A stretch of DNA of 64,000 bases from Lachnospiraceae bacterium (GTDB taxonomy: Bacteria > Bacillota > Clostridia > Lachnospirales > Lachnospiraceae): contig JAILFA010000009.1 of NCBI GenBank assembly GCA_024687125.1, positions 62,001-126,000 of the forward strand, given 5' to 3'. A program made the position numbers and the translations under genes. The notes under the pieces are model-generated. The model worked only from the letters and a program-made list of their open reading frames with translations, was not told the DNA's origin and searched no databases. This document shows positions 7,962 through 16,590 of the stretch, piece after piece; position 1 is the stretch's first letter, and each line of letters opens with the position of its first letter.

Positions 7962-10151
7962 AGGGAGTGCCTGTTCGTCTTCCTCTTCCGGCAGAGCCAT
8001 TCCGGATGCACATTGCATGGCATAGCGGATCAGGATCTCCGAGGAAGTAAAGCGGACGGTGTTGTCTTCAGCGCCCAGTACAACGGCGATCAGATCCTGT
8101 GCCCCCCCTGCACCTTCCACATGAGCGGAAACAACGATACAGGAGCCGGCCATATTGGTCGTACCGGTCTTGAGCCCGTTGACCTCAGGAACATTGTAGA
8201 GGAGGGCGTTGGTGGACTTGAGCTCCGCATGCAGTGTCGGCAGGGTGACATTTGATCTGGAAGTGATCTCCGTGATCTGCGGATAGACTCTGAGCAGATA
8301 GGAGGAGAGTTTGAAAAGATCCTCCGCACTCATGAGGTTCTGCTTCTTTGCGGTACTGATCGAATCCTCAAAATAGGGCAGTCCGTTGCAGTTGTTGAAG
8401 ACTGTATTTTCGGACAGACCGATCTCAATTGCTTTTTTCTGCATTCTTTCCACAAAGGCTTTCTCGCTTCCCGCTGTGTGTTCGGCAAGAGCAAGCGCAC
8501 ATTCGTTACTGGAGGCGATCAGCATGCCCTGCATCAGTTCGCGTACGTTTGTTTCCTGTCCCTGTTCCATCGGGATCACACGGTCCGGTCCCTGGGAAAG
8601 CTTTGCGGCGTTTGCTGAAAGGATGACGGTATCATCGAGATGGATCTCGCCTGCCGAGACGGCATCCATCAAGACCGCATAGGTCATCAGTTTTGTGGTA
8701 CTTGCGATCGGAATGGCCAGATCTCCTCGGAATTCTTCATAGATCTCACCGGTCGTGGCATTGCCGGAGAGTGCTCCCCGCATTTCGTCATAAAACCCGT
8801 CATCCCGCAGGGAATCCATATCAATGCGGAGCTTTCTCTCCGATGTATCCAAAATGATCCCGTTTTCAGTGACCTCGATATTGATGTCGAACAGGAGGGA
8901 AACGTCGGTGAGGTTGATGAAGCAGTCGTTCTTTCCTTCCGTATTTTTCCCCATATAGGTGTAGTACTTGACTCTTTTGCCGTCGATGCTGATGCTGTTG
9001 CTCTTGAGATCACCTGCCGAGTAGGAACCGTCATCCGCAAAGGGCTCATTTTCTCCGCCGACAGCCTGGTATCTGGCGCCTGTGGTGATCGTAACACTGC
9101 TTCCGTCAACGGAAAGCTCAAATTCACGCGGTGTATCGACCAGTGCGCCGGCCAGATCCCGCAGGGAGATGTACCGGTTATTCTCATAGTCGGCGTGGAT
9201 CGCCTTGACGATGACCGGTGTGCCCGCGCCCGGACTGCAATAGAGGTTTTCTGTCAGTTGGAAGGTCTTGGCTTTAGCGGTGAGCGTGAGAGGCGGCATG
9301 GAGATCCCTGAAAGAGCTTCCGCAAGATCGGAGAGCAGAGGGATCTCTAAGGCGGCTTCACCAGTCCCTGACTCTGCGACAGGAGAAATCCTCCGGTAGA
9401 TCACGCGGCCTTCGGCAATATTCCCAAAGCGGCCGAGATCACCGGTCACAGGGAGAAGAAGCAGTTCATCGGTGACGGAATAGGGGTAGCTCTGACCGTT
9501 ATAGGAGAGAACATAGGGATCTTCATAGGTAAAGGTTCCGGCTGCGCCGCAGGCGGCGGCATATTCATCCGCTGAGGGAAGAAGTCTGGGGCCATAGGAT
9601 GCAAGGTATTCTTCGGGCTGCATGCCGGTGGCATTCGCGAACAATTCGCGGACAGCATCCGATGAGATCTCTTCGGAACTCTCGGAGGCAGTCATGCGGA
9701 TACGGATCAACTCAATGAGAGCATCGGCGAGGCCTTTTTCCGCGTTCTTTTTCGCCTGTTCATAAGTTTCCGGCATCAGGGATGAGCTGAAAGAGCTGCC
9801 GTCGATGGTAAGTCCGGCACTGATCAGGATTTCGGGAAGATAATCGCGGACGTGTACGGTATTGCCAAGTGCTGCCTGATCGAGCCAGTCCTGTGCTGTC
9901 TGTGTGGCATCAGACGTGTGATCTTCACTGGTCACCCAGTTTCCGCTCAGTTGTTTCTCGGGCACGGGTATCCGGCGATAGAGGAGAAAGCAGAGTCCTC
10001 CCAGGAGTACGGACAGTGTGATGAGAAAGAGAATGAGCAGAATGCCGCCGACGCCGCGGTGACGATTTCTGCGCTTTTTTCTCACAGGATGGGTTTGTCT
10101 CTGCGCATAAGGGCGCTCATATTCTTGATCATAGGAATAAGCCGAGTTCAT
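7917..10151 (-). CDS. D-alanyl-D-alanine carboxypeptidase (S11 family) with long N-terminal extension
   Basis: Trims D-Ala from peptidoglycan stem peptides outside the membrane. Active-site motifs: STTK with catalytic Ser at residue 484, SSN at 547-549 and KTG at 661-663. The N-terminus has a basic cytosolic tail then one membrane helix (about residues 35-60), so it is anchored with the enzyme outside. At 744 aa it is far longer than usual PBP5/DacA proteins (about 400), and the catalytic domain sits at the C-terminus rather than the N-terminus. About residues 315-450 resemble a copper-amine-oxidase-N-type stalk (NRYISLRDLAGAL followed by beta-rich repeats). The TATAAT box lies only 10 nt before the ATG. 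Confidence 0.88.
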   Translation of the reverse strand: MNSAYSYDQEYERPYAQRQTHPVRKKRRNRHRGVGGILLILFLITLSVLLGGLCFLLYRRIPVPEKQLSGNWVTSEDHTSDATQTAQDWLDQAALGNTVHVRDYLPEILISAGLTIDGSSFSSSLMPETYEQAKKNAEKGLADALIELIRIRMTASESSEEISSDAVRELFANATGMQPEEYLASYGPRLLPSADEYAAACGAAGTFTYEDPYVLSYNGQSYPYSVTDELLLLPVTGDLGRFGNIAEGRVIYRRISPVAESGTGEAALEIPLLSDLAEALSGISMPPLTLTAKAKTFQLTENLYCSPGAGTPVIVKAIHADYENNRYISLRDLAGALVDTPREFELSVDGSSVTITTGARYQAVGGENEPFADDGSYSAGDLKSNSISIDGKRVKYYTYMGKNTEGKNDCFINLTDVSLLFDINIEVTENGIILDTSERKLRIDMDSLRDDGFYDEMRGALSGNATTGEIYEEFRGDLAIPIASTTKLMTYAVLMDAVSAGEIHLDDTVILSANAAKLSQGPDRVIPMEQGQETNVRELMQGMLIASSNECALALAEHTAGSEKAFVERMQKKAIEIGLSENTVFNNCNGLPYFEDSISTAKKQNLMSAEDLFKLSSYLLRVYPQITEITSRSNVTLPTLHAELKSTNALLYNVPEVNGLKTGTTNMAGSCIVVSAHVEGAGGAQDLIAVVLGAEDNTVRFTSSEILIRYAMQCASGMALPEEEDEQALPSDAESLIRLVLSRA

Positions 10152-10161
10152 AGCAGGGAGT

Positions 10162-10167
10162 ATTATA
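10162..10167 (-). promoter_or_regulatory. -10 box of the carboxypeptidase gene
   Basis: On the minus strand TGCTATAAT is an extended -10; no clear -35 is seen. The predicted start of transcription (about 10154) leaves a leader of only about 3 nt before the ATG at 10151, and there is no Shine-Dalgarno sequence. Confidence 0.6.
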
Positions 10168-10182
10168 GCATGATTTTTTGAA

Positions 10183-10201
10183 TTTGTGATATAATCACAA
10201 A
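10183..10201 (+). promoter_or_regulatory. 19-bp palindrome covering a -10 box
   Basis: TTTGTGAT-ATA-ATCACAAA is a perfect inverted repeat with 8-bp arms and a 3-bp centre. It contains TATAAT (10190-10195) with TGA upstream, the likely extended -10 of the plus-strand gene at 10226, and lies about 16 bp from the -10 of the divergent carboxypeptidase. A repressor bound here could control both genes. Confidence 0.6.
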
Positions 10202-10225
10202 CAGTTTCGGATCAGGAAGAAAGGT

Positions 10226-11542
10226 ATGCAAATGAAAAACACCGGTTCATTTCACAGGTTCATTAAACGGCTTCTGACCGTATTTGGGGTTGTTCTGGCA
10301 TGCTTTTTTATCCTTATTGTCATTGTGTTCGTGAAATCCTGCAGCGATGTAATGCCCAAGAAAAGCGGCTCCTATTATGTCGAGCTCGCAAAGAAGAATC
10401 AGGCTGACGCTCTCGGGGATGTGGATATCGACGGTGAGATAAGTGGAGCAGACACTGATCCGAAAGATACGGTAAAAGACGAAGAAACAATACGGCAGAA
10501 ATATCTGAAAATGCTTGCTCCTGCGGATGATGCGCTTGACTACAAATGGGCAAATGATCATTCCGAGTCTTCGGTGATCGGATTCAAATATGCCAGAGAT
10601 TCCAAGGCCTATGAGAGCTTATTCGGGTTTCCGAAACCGACCCTTCAGGATCTTTACGATGCGATCGATGGTAACACGAATCTCAGTGAGAAGCACAGGA
10701 CTTTTCTGCGGGATTTTTCCCGCGACTGGCTGGCAATGTATCCGGATTCCGATCTGAGCGTCTTTTATTACAATCTGAAAACACTCCGGATCACGGAACT
10801 GACGGACTGCGAGATCATCATGCGCGCCATGAGCACAGGTGTTGCCGCCTGTTATGTACCGAGAGACAATGAGCTGTGCATCAATAAAGAGGCGGATATC
10901 TTTGACCGAACCTCCAATGATTATGTTGTTATGGTGCATGAGCTGCTGCATGTCTGCAGGGGCACGAAAACAAAGATTGGTGGCGATGCTGTGAGCATCT
11001 CTTTCTTTGAATCTCAGGATATGGGACTGTATGAGGATGAAGCGCTGGACACCTATTTTGCGCTTCAGCTGCAGGGGCTGGATCAGAAAGCAGTCTATTA
11101 TACGCTGCAGTCCTCCTACTACAGACAGCTTATGCCGCTGGTAGATTATGACGGAAACGACTATATGAATCACTCGGTCAACTGTTTTATCGAGAAAGTG
11201 CAGGAGGCCTTTGACAGATACGGTATTAGTCAGGAGGCTCTCCATTATATCAACCTGGTAGACAGTCAGGCAAAAGAGCATTATAAGCCGTATTCGGATC
11301 GTGACTATTCTGATTTCAGCGAACTCTATGAAACACAGGTTCAGATCTACGCGCTTCAGCATCTGAGCAGTGACATGACGCAGGAAGAGACCGATCAGGC
11401 CTTTGAGGAATTCTGGGAGGATATCACCTTTAACTTTGAGAATCTGCCGGATCCCTATCCGACGATGAAAAAGGAAGAGTACAGACCTTACTGGGATGCT
11501 TACGTGCAATCCCTGCAGGGAAACGGATCCTTATCAGAATGA
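10226..11542 (+). CDS. Membrane-anchored protein with HExxH metallopeptidase motif
   Basis: 438 residues, no named family recognised. A basic N-terminus is followed by one hydrophobic helix (about residues 15-38) ending in VKSCSD, so either a lipoprotein-like or a single-span anchor with the rest outside the membrane. Around residue 237 HELLH is a zinc-binding HExxH, followed about 40 residues later by DEALDTY, a plausible third-ligand Glu of a gluzincin-like site. A zinc peptidase is inferred. RBS AGGAAGAAAGG precedes the ATG. The promoter lies in the divergent region with a palindrome on its -10. The stop is 4 bp from the end of the convergent feoB. Confidence 0.6.
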   Translation: MQMKNTGSFHRFIKRLLTVFGVVLACFFILIVIVFVKSCSDVMPKKSGSYYVELAKKNQADALGDVDIDGEISGADTDPKDTVKDEETIRQKYLKMLAPADDALDYKWANDHSESSVIGFKYARDSKAYESLFGFPKPTLQDLYDAIDGNTNLSEKHRTFLRDFSRDWLAMYPDSDLSVFYYNLKTLRITELTDCEIIMRAMSTGVAACYVPRDNELCINKEADIFDRTSNDYVVMVHELLHVCRGTKTKIGGDAVSISFFESQDMGLYEDEALDTYFALQLQGLDQKAVYYTLQSSYYRQLMPLVDYDGNDYMNHSVNCFIEKVQEAFDRYGISQEALHYINLVDSQAKEHYKPYSDRDYSDFSELYETQVQIYALQHLSSDMTQEETDQAFEEFWEDITFNFENLPDPYPTMKKEEYRPYWDAYVQSLQGNGSLSE

Positions 11543-11546
11543 CATG

Positions 11547-13886
11547 TCAGGAGATCCCAAACAGTCTTCCGATGATCTGGACAAGTACGGCGCAGATCCA
11601 GGCGACAGCGCATTGCCAGAGGATGACGCAGAGGGCCCACTTGCTTCCGAGTTCTCTGCGGATCGCGGCGATCGCGGCAACGCACGGCGTGTAAAGAAGC
11701 GAGAATACAAGGATCGAAGCCGCGGTCAGCGGAGAGAGAGCGGCTCCCACCCCTTCCGTAAAGAGGATCCCGAGTGTGGAGACCACGCTTTCTTTAGCCA
11801 TAAAGCCGCTGATCAATGAAGTACAGATCCTCCAGTCGCCCAGACCCGCAGGTGACATGATCGGAACAAGAAGACCGGAAAGGGCAGCGAGAATGCTGCT
11901 TTCCGGATCATCTGTCAGCCTCATATGCATATCAAAACTCTGCAGAAGCCAGACGACGATCGTCGCTACGAGGATCACGGAAAAAGCGCGCTGCAGAAAG
12001 TCTTTTGCCTTATCCCAGAGGAGCTGCAGCACGTTTTTGAGGCGCGGCATGCGGTAATTGGGCAGTTCCATCACGAAAGGCACGGCATCTCCGCGAAACA
12101 GCGTCTTGCGGTAGATGACGGCGATCAGGATACCGATGATGATCCCGAGCAGATAGAGCCCCATCATGACCAGACCGCCGATCTTCGGAAAGAATGCTGC
12201 CACAAAAAAGGCATAGATCGGAAGCTTGGCTGTGCAGCTCATGAACGGCGTGAGCAGGATCGTCATACGGCGGTCACGCTCACTGGGAAGGGTTCTTGTA
12301 GCCATGACGGCGGGAACCGTACAGCCGAAGCCGATCAGCATGGGTACGATGCTGCGTCCGGAGAGACCGATCCTGCGCAGCAGTTTGTCCATGACAAAAG
12401 CGACGCGCGCGATATAGCCGCTGTCCTCCATGAGCGACAGAAACAGGAACAGGGTCAGGATGATCGGCAGAAAAGACAGGACGCCGCCGACGCCGGCAAA
12501 GACACCCTTGATGATAAAGCCGTGAAAGACTTCATTGACGCCGATGTCGGTGAGTCCTCTGTCTGCTGAAGCCGTCAAAAGATCGATGCCGCTTTCCAGA
12601 AGGCTCTGCAGGCCCGCTCCGATGACAAAGAAGGTCAGGTAAAAGATCGTCAGCATGATCAGCAGAAAGGCGGGAATGGCAGTATACCTGCCGGTGAGGA
12701 TCCTGTCGATCCGCTCGCTCCTCGTGCGTTCCCTGCTTTCTTTCGGCTTTTTGACGGTAGCGTCACAGACCCTGCGGATAAAGGAAAAACGCATATCTGC
12801 GATCGCTGCAGCTCTGTCAAGACCGCGCTCGTTTTCCATCTGCAGGACGATATGCTCGATCATTTCTTGTTCGTTGCTGTCCAGATCCAGTGTCGCAAGG
12901 ATCTTTTCATCGCCGTCGACGGCCTTGCTCGCTGCGAAACGGACCGGAAGATCGGCACGGATCGCGTGATCCTCGATCAGATGGGATACGGCGTGCAGGC
13001 ATCGGTGTACTGCGCCGCCGTGGTCGTTTTCATCGCAGAAATCCTGTTTCAGAGGCTTTTCTCTGAAATGAGCCACATGGATCGCGTGGGAGATCAATTC
13101 GTCGACACCCTCATTGTTGGCGGCGGAGATCGGAACGACGGGCACGCCGAGCATCTGCTCCATCAGATTGATGTTGACCGTTCCGCCGTTTTCCCGCATC
13201 TCGTCCATCATGTTCAGGGCGACGACCATGGGAATGCCGGTCTCAAGAAGCTGCATCGTCAGATAGAGATTCCGTTCTATGTTAGTCGCGTCGACGATGT
13301 TGATGATACCGGTCGGCTTTTCCCTGAGGACAAAGTCTCTGGAGACGATCTCTTCGGTCGTATAGGGCGACATGGAATAGATCCCCGGCAGATCCGTGAT
13401 CCGTGTATCAGGATGTTTCCTGATCGGACCGTCCTTGCGGTCCACAGTAACACCGGGGAAATTTCCGACATGCTGGTTGGAGCCGGTCAGCTGGTTGAAC
13501 AGCGTAGTCTTGCCGCTGTTCTGATTGCCGACCAGGGCGAAAGTAAGGAGTGTCCCGTCCGGGAGGGGATCACCGCTTCCTTTGGGATGGAATCTGCCGC
13601 TTTCACCGAGACCGGGATGCTCTGTCTTAAGGTCTTTATGCTCGCCCGCAGTATCCTCGTCCTGCGCGGGTTCCACAGCGATCTGCTCCGCTTCTGCGAG
13701 GCGCAGAGTCAGTTCATAGCCATGGATCTTAAGCTCGACAGGATCCCCCATGGGAGCGAATTTTACAACATGAACAAAGCCTCCTGGGATCACGCCCATA
13801 TCGAGGAGGTGCTGCCTCAGCGCTCCCTCGCCGCCGACTGTCAGGATCCTGCCGCTTTCACCTGGTTTGAGTTCTTTGAGTGTCAT
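11547..13886 (-). CDS. feoB: Ferrous iron transporter, FeoA-FeoB fusion
   Basis: 779 residues. Residues 1-75 are a FeoA (SH3-like) domain (MTLKELKPGESGRI...); a linker follows; from about residue 110 a FeoB G domain with G1 GNQNSGKTTLFNQL, the NFPGVTVDRKDG switch and G3 DLPGIYSMSPY; the C-terminal half has the multi-span Fe(II) permease with the Gate-like SIVPMLIGFGCTVPAVMATRT. It imports Fe2+ across the cytoplasmic membrane. The start is 19 nt after the 2-HCT transporter stop, but no good Shine-Dalgarno is seen. Operon with the transporter is likely. Confidence 0.93.
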   Translation of the reverse strand: MTLKELKPGESGRILTVGGEGALRQHLLDMGVIPGGFVHVVKFAPMGDPVELKIHGYELTLRLAEAEQIAVEPAQDEDTAGEHKDLKTEHPGLGESGRFHPKGSGDPLPDGTLLTFALVGNQNSGKTTLFNQLTGSNQHVGNFPGVTVDRKDGPIRKHPDTRITDLPGIYSMSPYTTEEIVSRDFVLREKPTGIINIVDATNIERNLYLTMQLLETGIPMVVALNMMDEMRENGGTVNINLMEQMLGVPVVPISAANNEGVDELISHAIHVAHFREKPLKQDFCDENDHGGAVHRCLHAVSHLIEDHAIRADLPVRFAASKAVDGDEKILATLDLDSNEQEMIEHIVLQMENERGLDRAAAIADMRFSFIRRVCDATVKKPKESRERTRSERIDRILTGRYTAIPAFLLIMLTIFYLTFFVIGAGLQSLLESGIDLLTASADRGLTDIGVNEVFHGFIIKGVFAGVGGVLSFLPIILTLFLFLSLMEDSGYIARVAFVMDKLLRRIGLSGRSIVPMLIGFGCTVPAVMATRTLPSERDRRMTILLTPFMSCTAKLPIYAFFVAAFFPKIGGLVMMGLYLLGIIIGILIAVIYRKTLFRGDAVPFVMELPNYRMPRLKNVLQLLWDKAKDFLQRAFSVILVATIVVWLLQSFDMHMRLTDDPESSILAALSGLLVPIMSPAGLGDWRICTSLISGFMAKESVVSTLGILFTEGVGAALSPLTAASILVFSLLYTPCVAAIAAIRRELGSKWALCVILWQCAVAWICAVLVQIIGRLFGIS

Positions 13887-13905
13887 CGTCTGTTATCGCA
13901 ATTCA

Positions 13906-15201
13906 TCAAAGTGCCGACAGGAACGGAGCGAGGAACGAAAGCATGAGGCTGGCGATCAGCAGGATGATCGCGCCTCCGAGGCGGGAAGATATCTGAGCAA
14001 ACGGCATGAGCTCCATGCGGTCCGCGGCGGAAAGAACAGCCACATCGCCGGTACCGCCCATATTGGACATGCACAGGCCTGCCGTGACACCGGATTCAAA
14101 CGGATAAAATCCGACCAGGCGGCCGATCAGTCCCGCACCGATGAAAGCACCGATACAGGTCGCGGCGCAGAGGAACAGATATGTGAGGCTGAAGTTCCGG
14201 ATCACCGTATCGATCTCGAGATAGCATACGCCGATGCCCAGAAGAAGGACGTTGGTCAGATTCTTCATGACAAACTGGAACCACTGGAAGCAGGCGATCT
14301 CAATATACTCCGGTACGATACCGGTGATCTTGAAGACGGCAACGGTGATGATCATCCAGGCGTAGGCATGGATCGTAATGCCTGTGCCGAGCGCGTTCCA
14401 TGCCCCCTGCAGGATATAGCCCCAGGCAAAGAATCCGCCGGAGACAAGAAGGCCGATGCCCATATTCTGAATGGTCAGATGATCGCGTTTCTGCTGCATC
14501 TCGGGGCTGATCTCAAGATCGGCGGATGAAACGTTCACGGAGCGCATGAGCTGTCCTTCTCCGTTCCAGGAGCCTCTGAGCACCTTGACGAGAATTCCGG
14601 CCAGCACGATCGATACGGCGTTGCCGATGGCGACGGCGGGTGTCATGACAGAGAGCGCTTCTGCGGCTGTCATGGATCCGGATCCCTCAAAGATCTTGGA
14701 AAGAGGCGAGGCACCGGCACCCATGCCGCCGCCCATGATCGGCAGTACGATCAGAAGCAGGGCATTAAGGACCGGATATCCCATGATCGCGGAGACCAGA
14801 CAGCAGAGACCGAAGGCGCAGATCAGACCGCCGAAGATCGCAGGAAAGTAGCGCACAGCCGCTTTGATCAGGAGCTTTCGGTTCATGCCGAGGATGGACC
14901 CTGTGATCAGCGCTGCAATGTACCAGTCCAGGAAGCCGCCGGTTGTCTTGAAAAAGGTGCCGATGTTGCCGACGAGGTCCAGTTCGCCGAAAGGAAGGGT
15001 CATGTTGTAGACCGTCTCACCGTCAACGACTGTCGCAGCGGGAATGAGGTTAAAATAGACAAGCAGGGCGGAACCAAAGATCACAACGATAGCACCGCGA
15101 TAGGTTGCAAGAAGTACGACGGCGGCAATGAGCAGAAAGATCTGCCAGGGAAGATGGAACAGTCTGATGGGCTGCTTTTTTTTGGTCTGATCATCGGACA
15201 T
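13906..15201 (-). CDS. 2-hydroxycarboxylate (citrate/malate) transporter
   Basis: 431 residues, about 11 hydrophobic spans. It carries the two family hallmark Gly-rich loops: PIMGGGMGAGASPLS near residue 150 and LCMSNMGGTGDVAVLSAADRM near residue 390, typical of the 2-HCT family (CitS, CimH, MaeN). These carriers import citrate or malate with Na+ or H+, or exchange them for lactate. No oxaloacetate decarboxylase or citrate lyase genes are in the window, so the substrate is open. A strong AGGAGG lies 9 nt before the ATG. It leads the operon with feoB; ferric or ferrous citrate use is one speculative link. Confidence 0.9.
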   Translation of the reverse strand: MSDDQTKKKQPIRLFHLPWQIFLLIAAVVLLATYRGAIVVIFGSALLVYFNLIPAATVVDGETVYNMTLPFGELDLVGNIGTFFKTTGGFLDWYIAALITGSILGMNRKLLIKAAVRYFPAIFGGLICAFGLCCLVSAIMGYPVLNALLLIVLPIMGGGMGAGASPLSKIFEGSGSMTAAEALSVMTPAVAIGNAVSIVLAGILVKVLRGSWNGEGQLMRSVNVSSADLEISPEMQQKRDHLTIQNMGIGLLVSGGFFAWGYILQGAWNALGTGITIHAYAWMIITVAVFKITGIVPEYIEIACFQWFQFVMKNLTNVLLLGIGVCYLEIDTVIRNFSLTYLFLCAATCIGAFIGAGLIGRLVGFYPFESGVTAGLCMSNMGGTGDVAVLSAADRMELMPFAQISSRLGGAIILLIASLMLSFLAPFLSAL

Positions 15202-15363
15202 GCGGATATCCTCCTTACTTTTTGTTGTGAAGAAGAGGAATAAATACAGAACAATTATATCACTGTCGTTATAAATATGATATAATCATTTCTCTGTGAA
15301 CAACATGTAGTATGACCACGAAGCTCAGATAAACCTGACAGGTTCTAGAAAAGGAGAAAAAAT
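15202..15363. promoter_or_regulatory. Divergent promoter region between 2-HCT transporter and YhfC genes
   Basis: Holds two extended -10 boxes facing apart: TGATATAAT on the minus strand (15254-15262) for the transporter and TGATATAAT on the plus strand (15278-15286) for the YhfC gene; no good -35 is seen for either. In the plus-strand leader a 13-bp palindrome AACCTGACAGGTT lies at 15332-15344, just before the AAGGAG ribosome site, and may be an operator. Confidence 0.55.
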
Positions 15364-16203
15364 ATGGAACAGACTGCAGAACAGGCACTGGATCTGGTAA
15401 TCAGACCTTTACCACAGTCGTCGGTCAACGGGATCATTTTTTCATTTGTCCTCTGCATAGGCCTTCCGATCGCACTGATCATCTATGGCAAAGTGAAAAT
15501 GAAGGCTCATATCATGAGTGCTGTGATCGGTGCCGGCTGCTTTATGCTTTTTGTCATGGTCATTGAAGGACTGGTCAACAACGCGGTAGCCGGCGCTGCG
15601 GGCGACCTGATCAATCAGACCTGGTTCTATGCGATTTACGGCGGACTGGCGGCCGGTATCTTTGAAGAGACCGCGCGTTTTATCGCAATGAGGTTTCTGA
15701 TGAAAAAACCGCTCGAAACTACCGAAGTATTGATGTACGGTTTCGGCCACGGCGGTATTGAGATGTTTTTTGCCGGAGGTGTTACCGCGGGGTTAAACCT
15801 AATGCTGTCGCAGATGATCAATCAGGGTCAGGTCGGAACACTCCTCAATAATCTGGATGACGCAAACAGAGCGCTGATGACGCAGCAGCTGGCTGCTCTT
15901 TCCGCGGTCGAGAGCTGGCAGTTCTACATGATCGCAGGTGAACGGATCGCAGCCCTTGCCATGCAGATCGGACTTTCCTATATCGTTTACCGCGCTGTGA
16001 AGGAAGGCGGAGATATCAGATTCTTTATCCTGGCGATCCTGCTTCATGCAGCTGTGGACGGAGGAGCGGTATTCCTCAAAGACTTTCTCCCGCTCATAGC
16101 AGTGGAAGGATTCATCTTTGCCGCATCTGCGGCGATCTGCCTGTTTGCCTGGTGGCTGCATAAAAACGATCACCAGGAAGGCGAAAATTCTGTATACATG
16201 TAA
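15364..16203 (+). CDS. YhfC-type glutamic intramembrane protease
   Basis: 279 residues with about seven hydrophobic spans. The family signature is seen as IFEETARFIAM (the paired Glu) around residue 100 and GFGHGGIEM around residue 125, followed by a later His in LLHAAVDGGAVF. YhfC proteins are distant relatives of CPBP/Abi-type membrane proteases; their substrates are unknown. AAAGGAG precedes the ATG. The next gene follows after 29 nt, so it heads a small operon with the DUF1858, amylase and dUTPase genes. Confidence 0.8.
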   Translation: MEQTAEQALDLVIRPLPQSSVNGIIFSFVLCIGLPIALIIYGKVKMKAHIMSAVIGAGCFMLFVMVIEGLVNNAVAGAAGDLINQTWFYAIYGGLAAGIFEETARFIAMRFLMKKPLETTEVLMYGFGHGGIEMFFAGGVTAGLNLMLSQMINQGQVGTLLNNLDDANRALMTQQLAALSAVESWQFYMIAGERIAALAMQIGLSYIVYRAVKEGGDIRFFILAILLHAAVDGGAVFLKDFLPLIAVEGFIFAASAAICLFAWWLHKNDHQEGENSVYM

Positions 16204-16232
16204 AGTTCAGGGGAAACATCCCCGGGAGGTGT

Positions 16233-16571
16233 ATGATGTCGATCAAGGATATACTTTTTGGAAGTGATGAGGAAAAAGCCGCGGACAATGCCGCCAGGGA
16301 GACGGAAAATGCGGATGGCGCTCTTGTCTCCAGGGATATGCTCGTCGGTGAGATCATCATGAAGTATCCGGCTGCTGCCGATTTCCTGATGAGCTGCGGT
16401 ATGGGATGCATCTTCTGCCCGTCTTCGCAGATGGAAACACTGGAGATGGCTGCCATGGTACACGGCCTGGATGCAGGAGATATCTGCAACGCCCTCAACG
16501 AAACGCTTGCGAAGAATCTTCAGACGGATGAGGCTGCGTCAGAGAACGTCAAAGAGGCCGTAAATCAGTAA
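16233..16571 (+). CDS. DUF1858 domain protein
   Basis: 112 residues. After a polar N-terminal 30 residues comes a DUF1858 domain: VGEIIMKYPAAADFLMSCG followed by GCIFCPSSQMETLEMAA. The two cysteines of CIFC plus the CGMGC cysteines are typical and suggest redox or Fe-S related behaviour, though no function is established. Cytosolic. The start is ATGATG (16233 or 16236) behind GGGAGGTGT. It lies between YhfC and the amylase gene with short gaps. Confidence 0.8.
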   Translation: MMSIKDILFGSDEEKAADNAARETENADGALVSRDMLVGEIIMKYPAAADFLMSCGMGCIFCPSSQMETLEMAAMVHGLDAGDICNALNETLAKNLQTDEAASENVKEAVNQ

Positions 16572-16590
16572 CGACCGATAAGGAGTATCT

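Noticed and set aside
8640-9311. 223-aa plus-strand ORF opposite the carboxypeptidase
   Set aside because: Antisense to the stalk and catalytic region of a real gene; no ribosome site or domain.
12852-13946. 364-aa plus-strand ORF opposite feoB
   Set aside because: It lies antisense to a complete FeoA-FeoB fusion with all motifs, and its translation shows no domain pattern; a mirror ORF.
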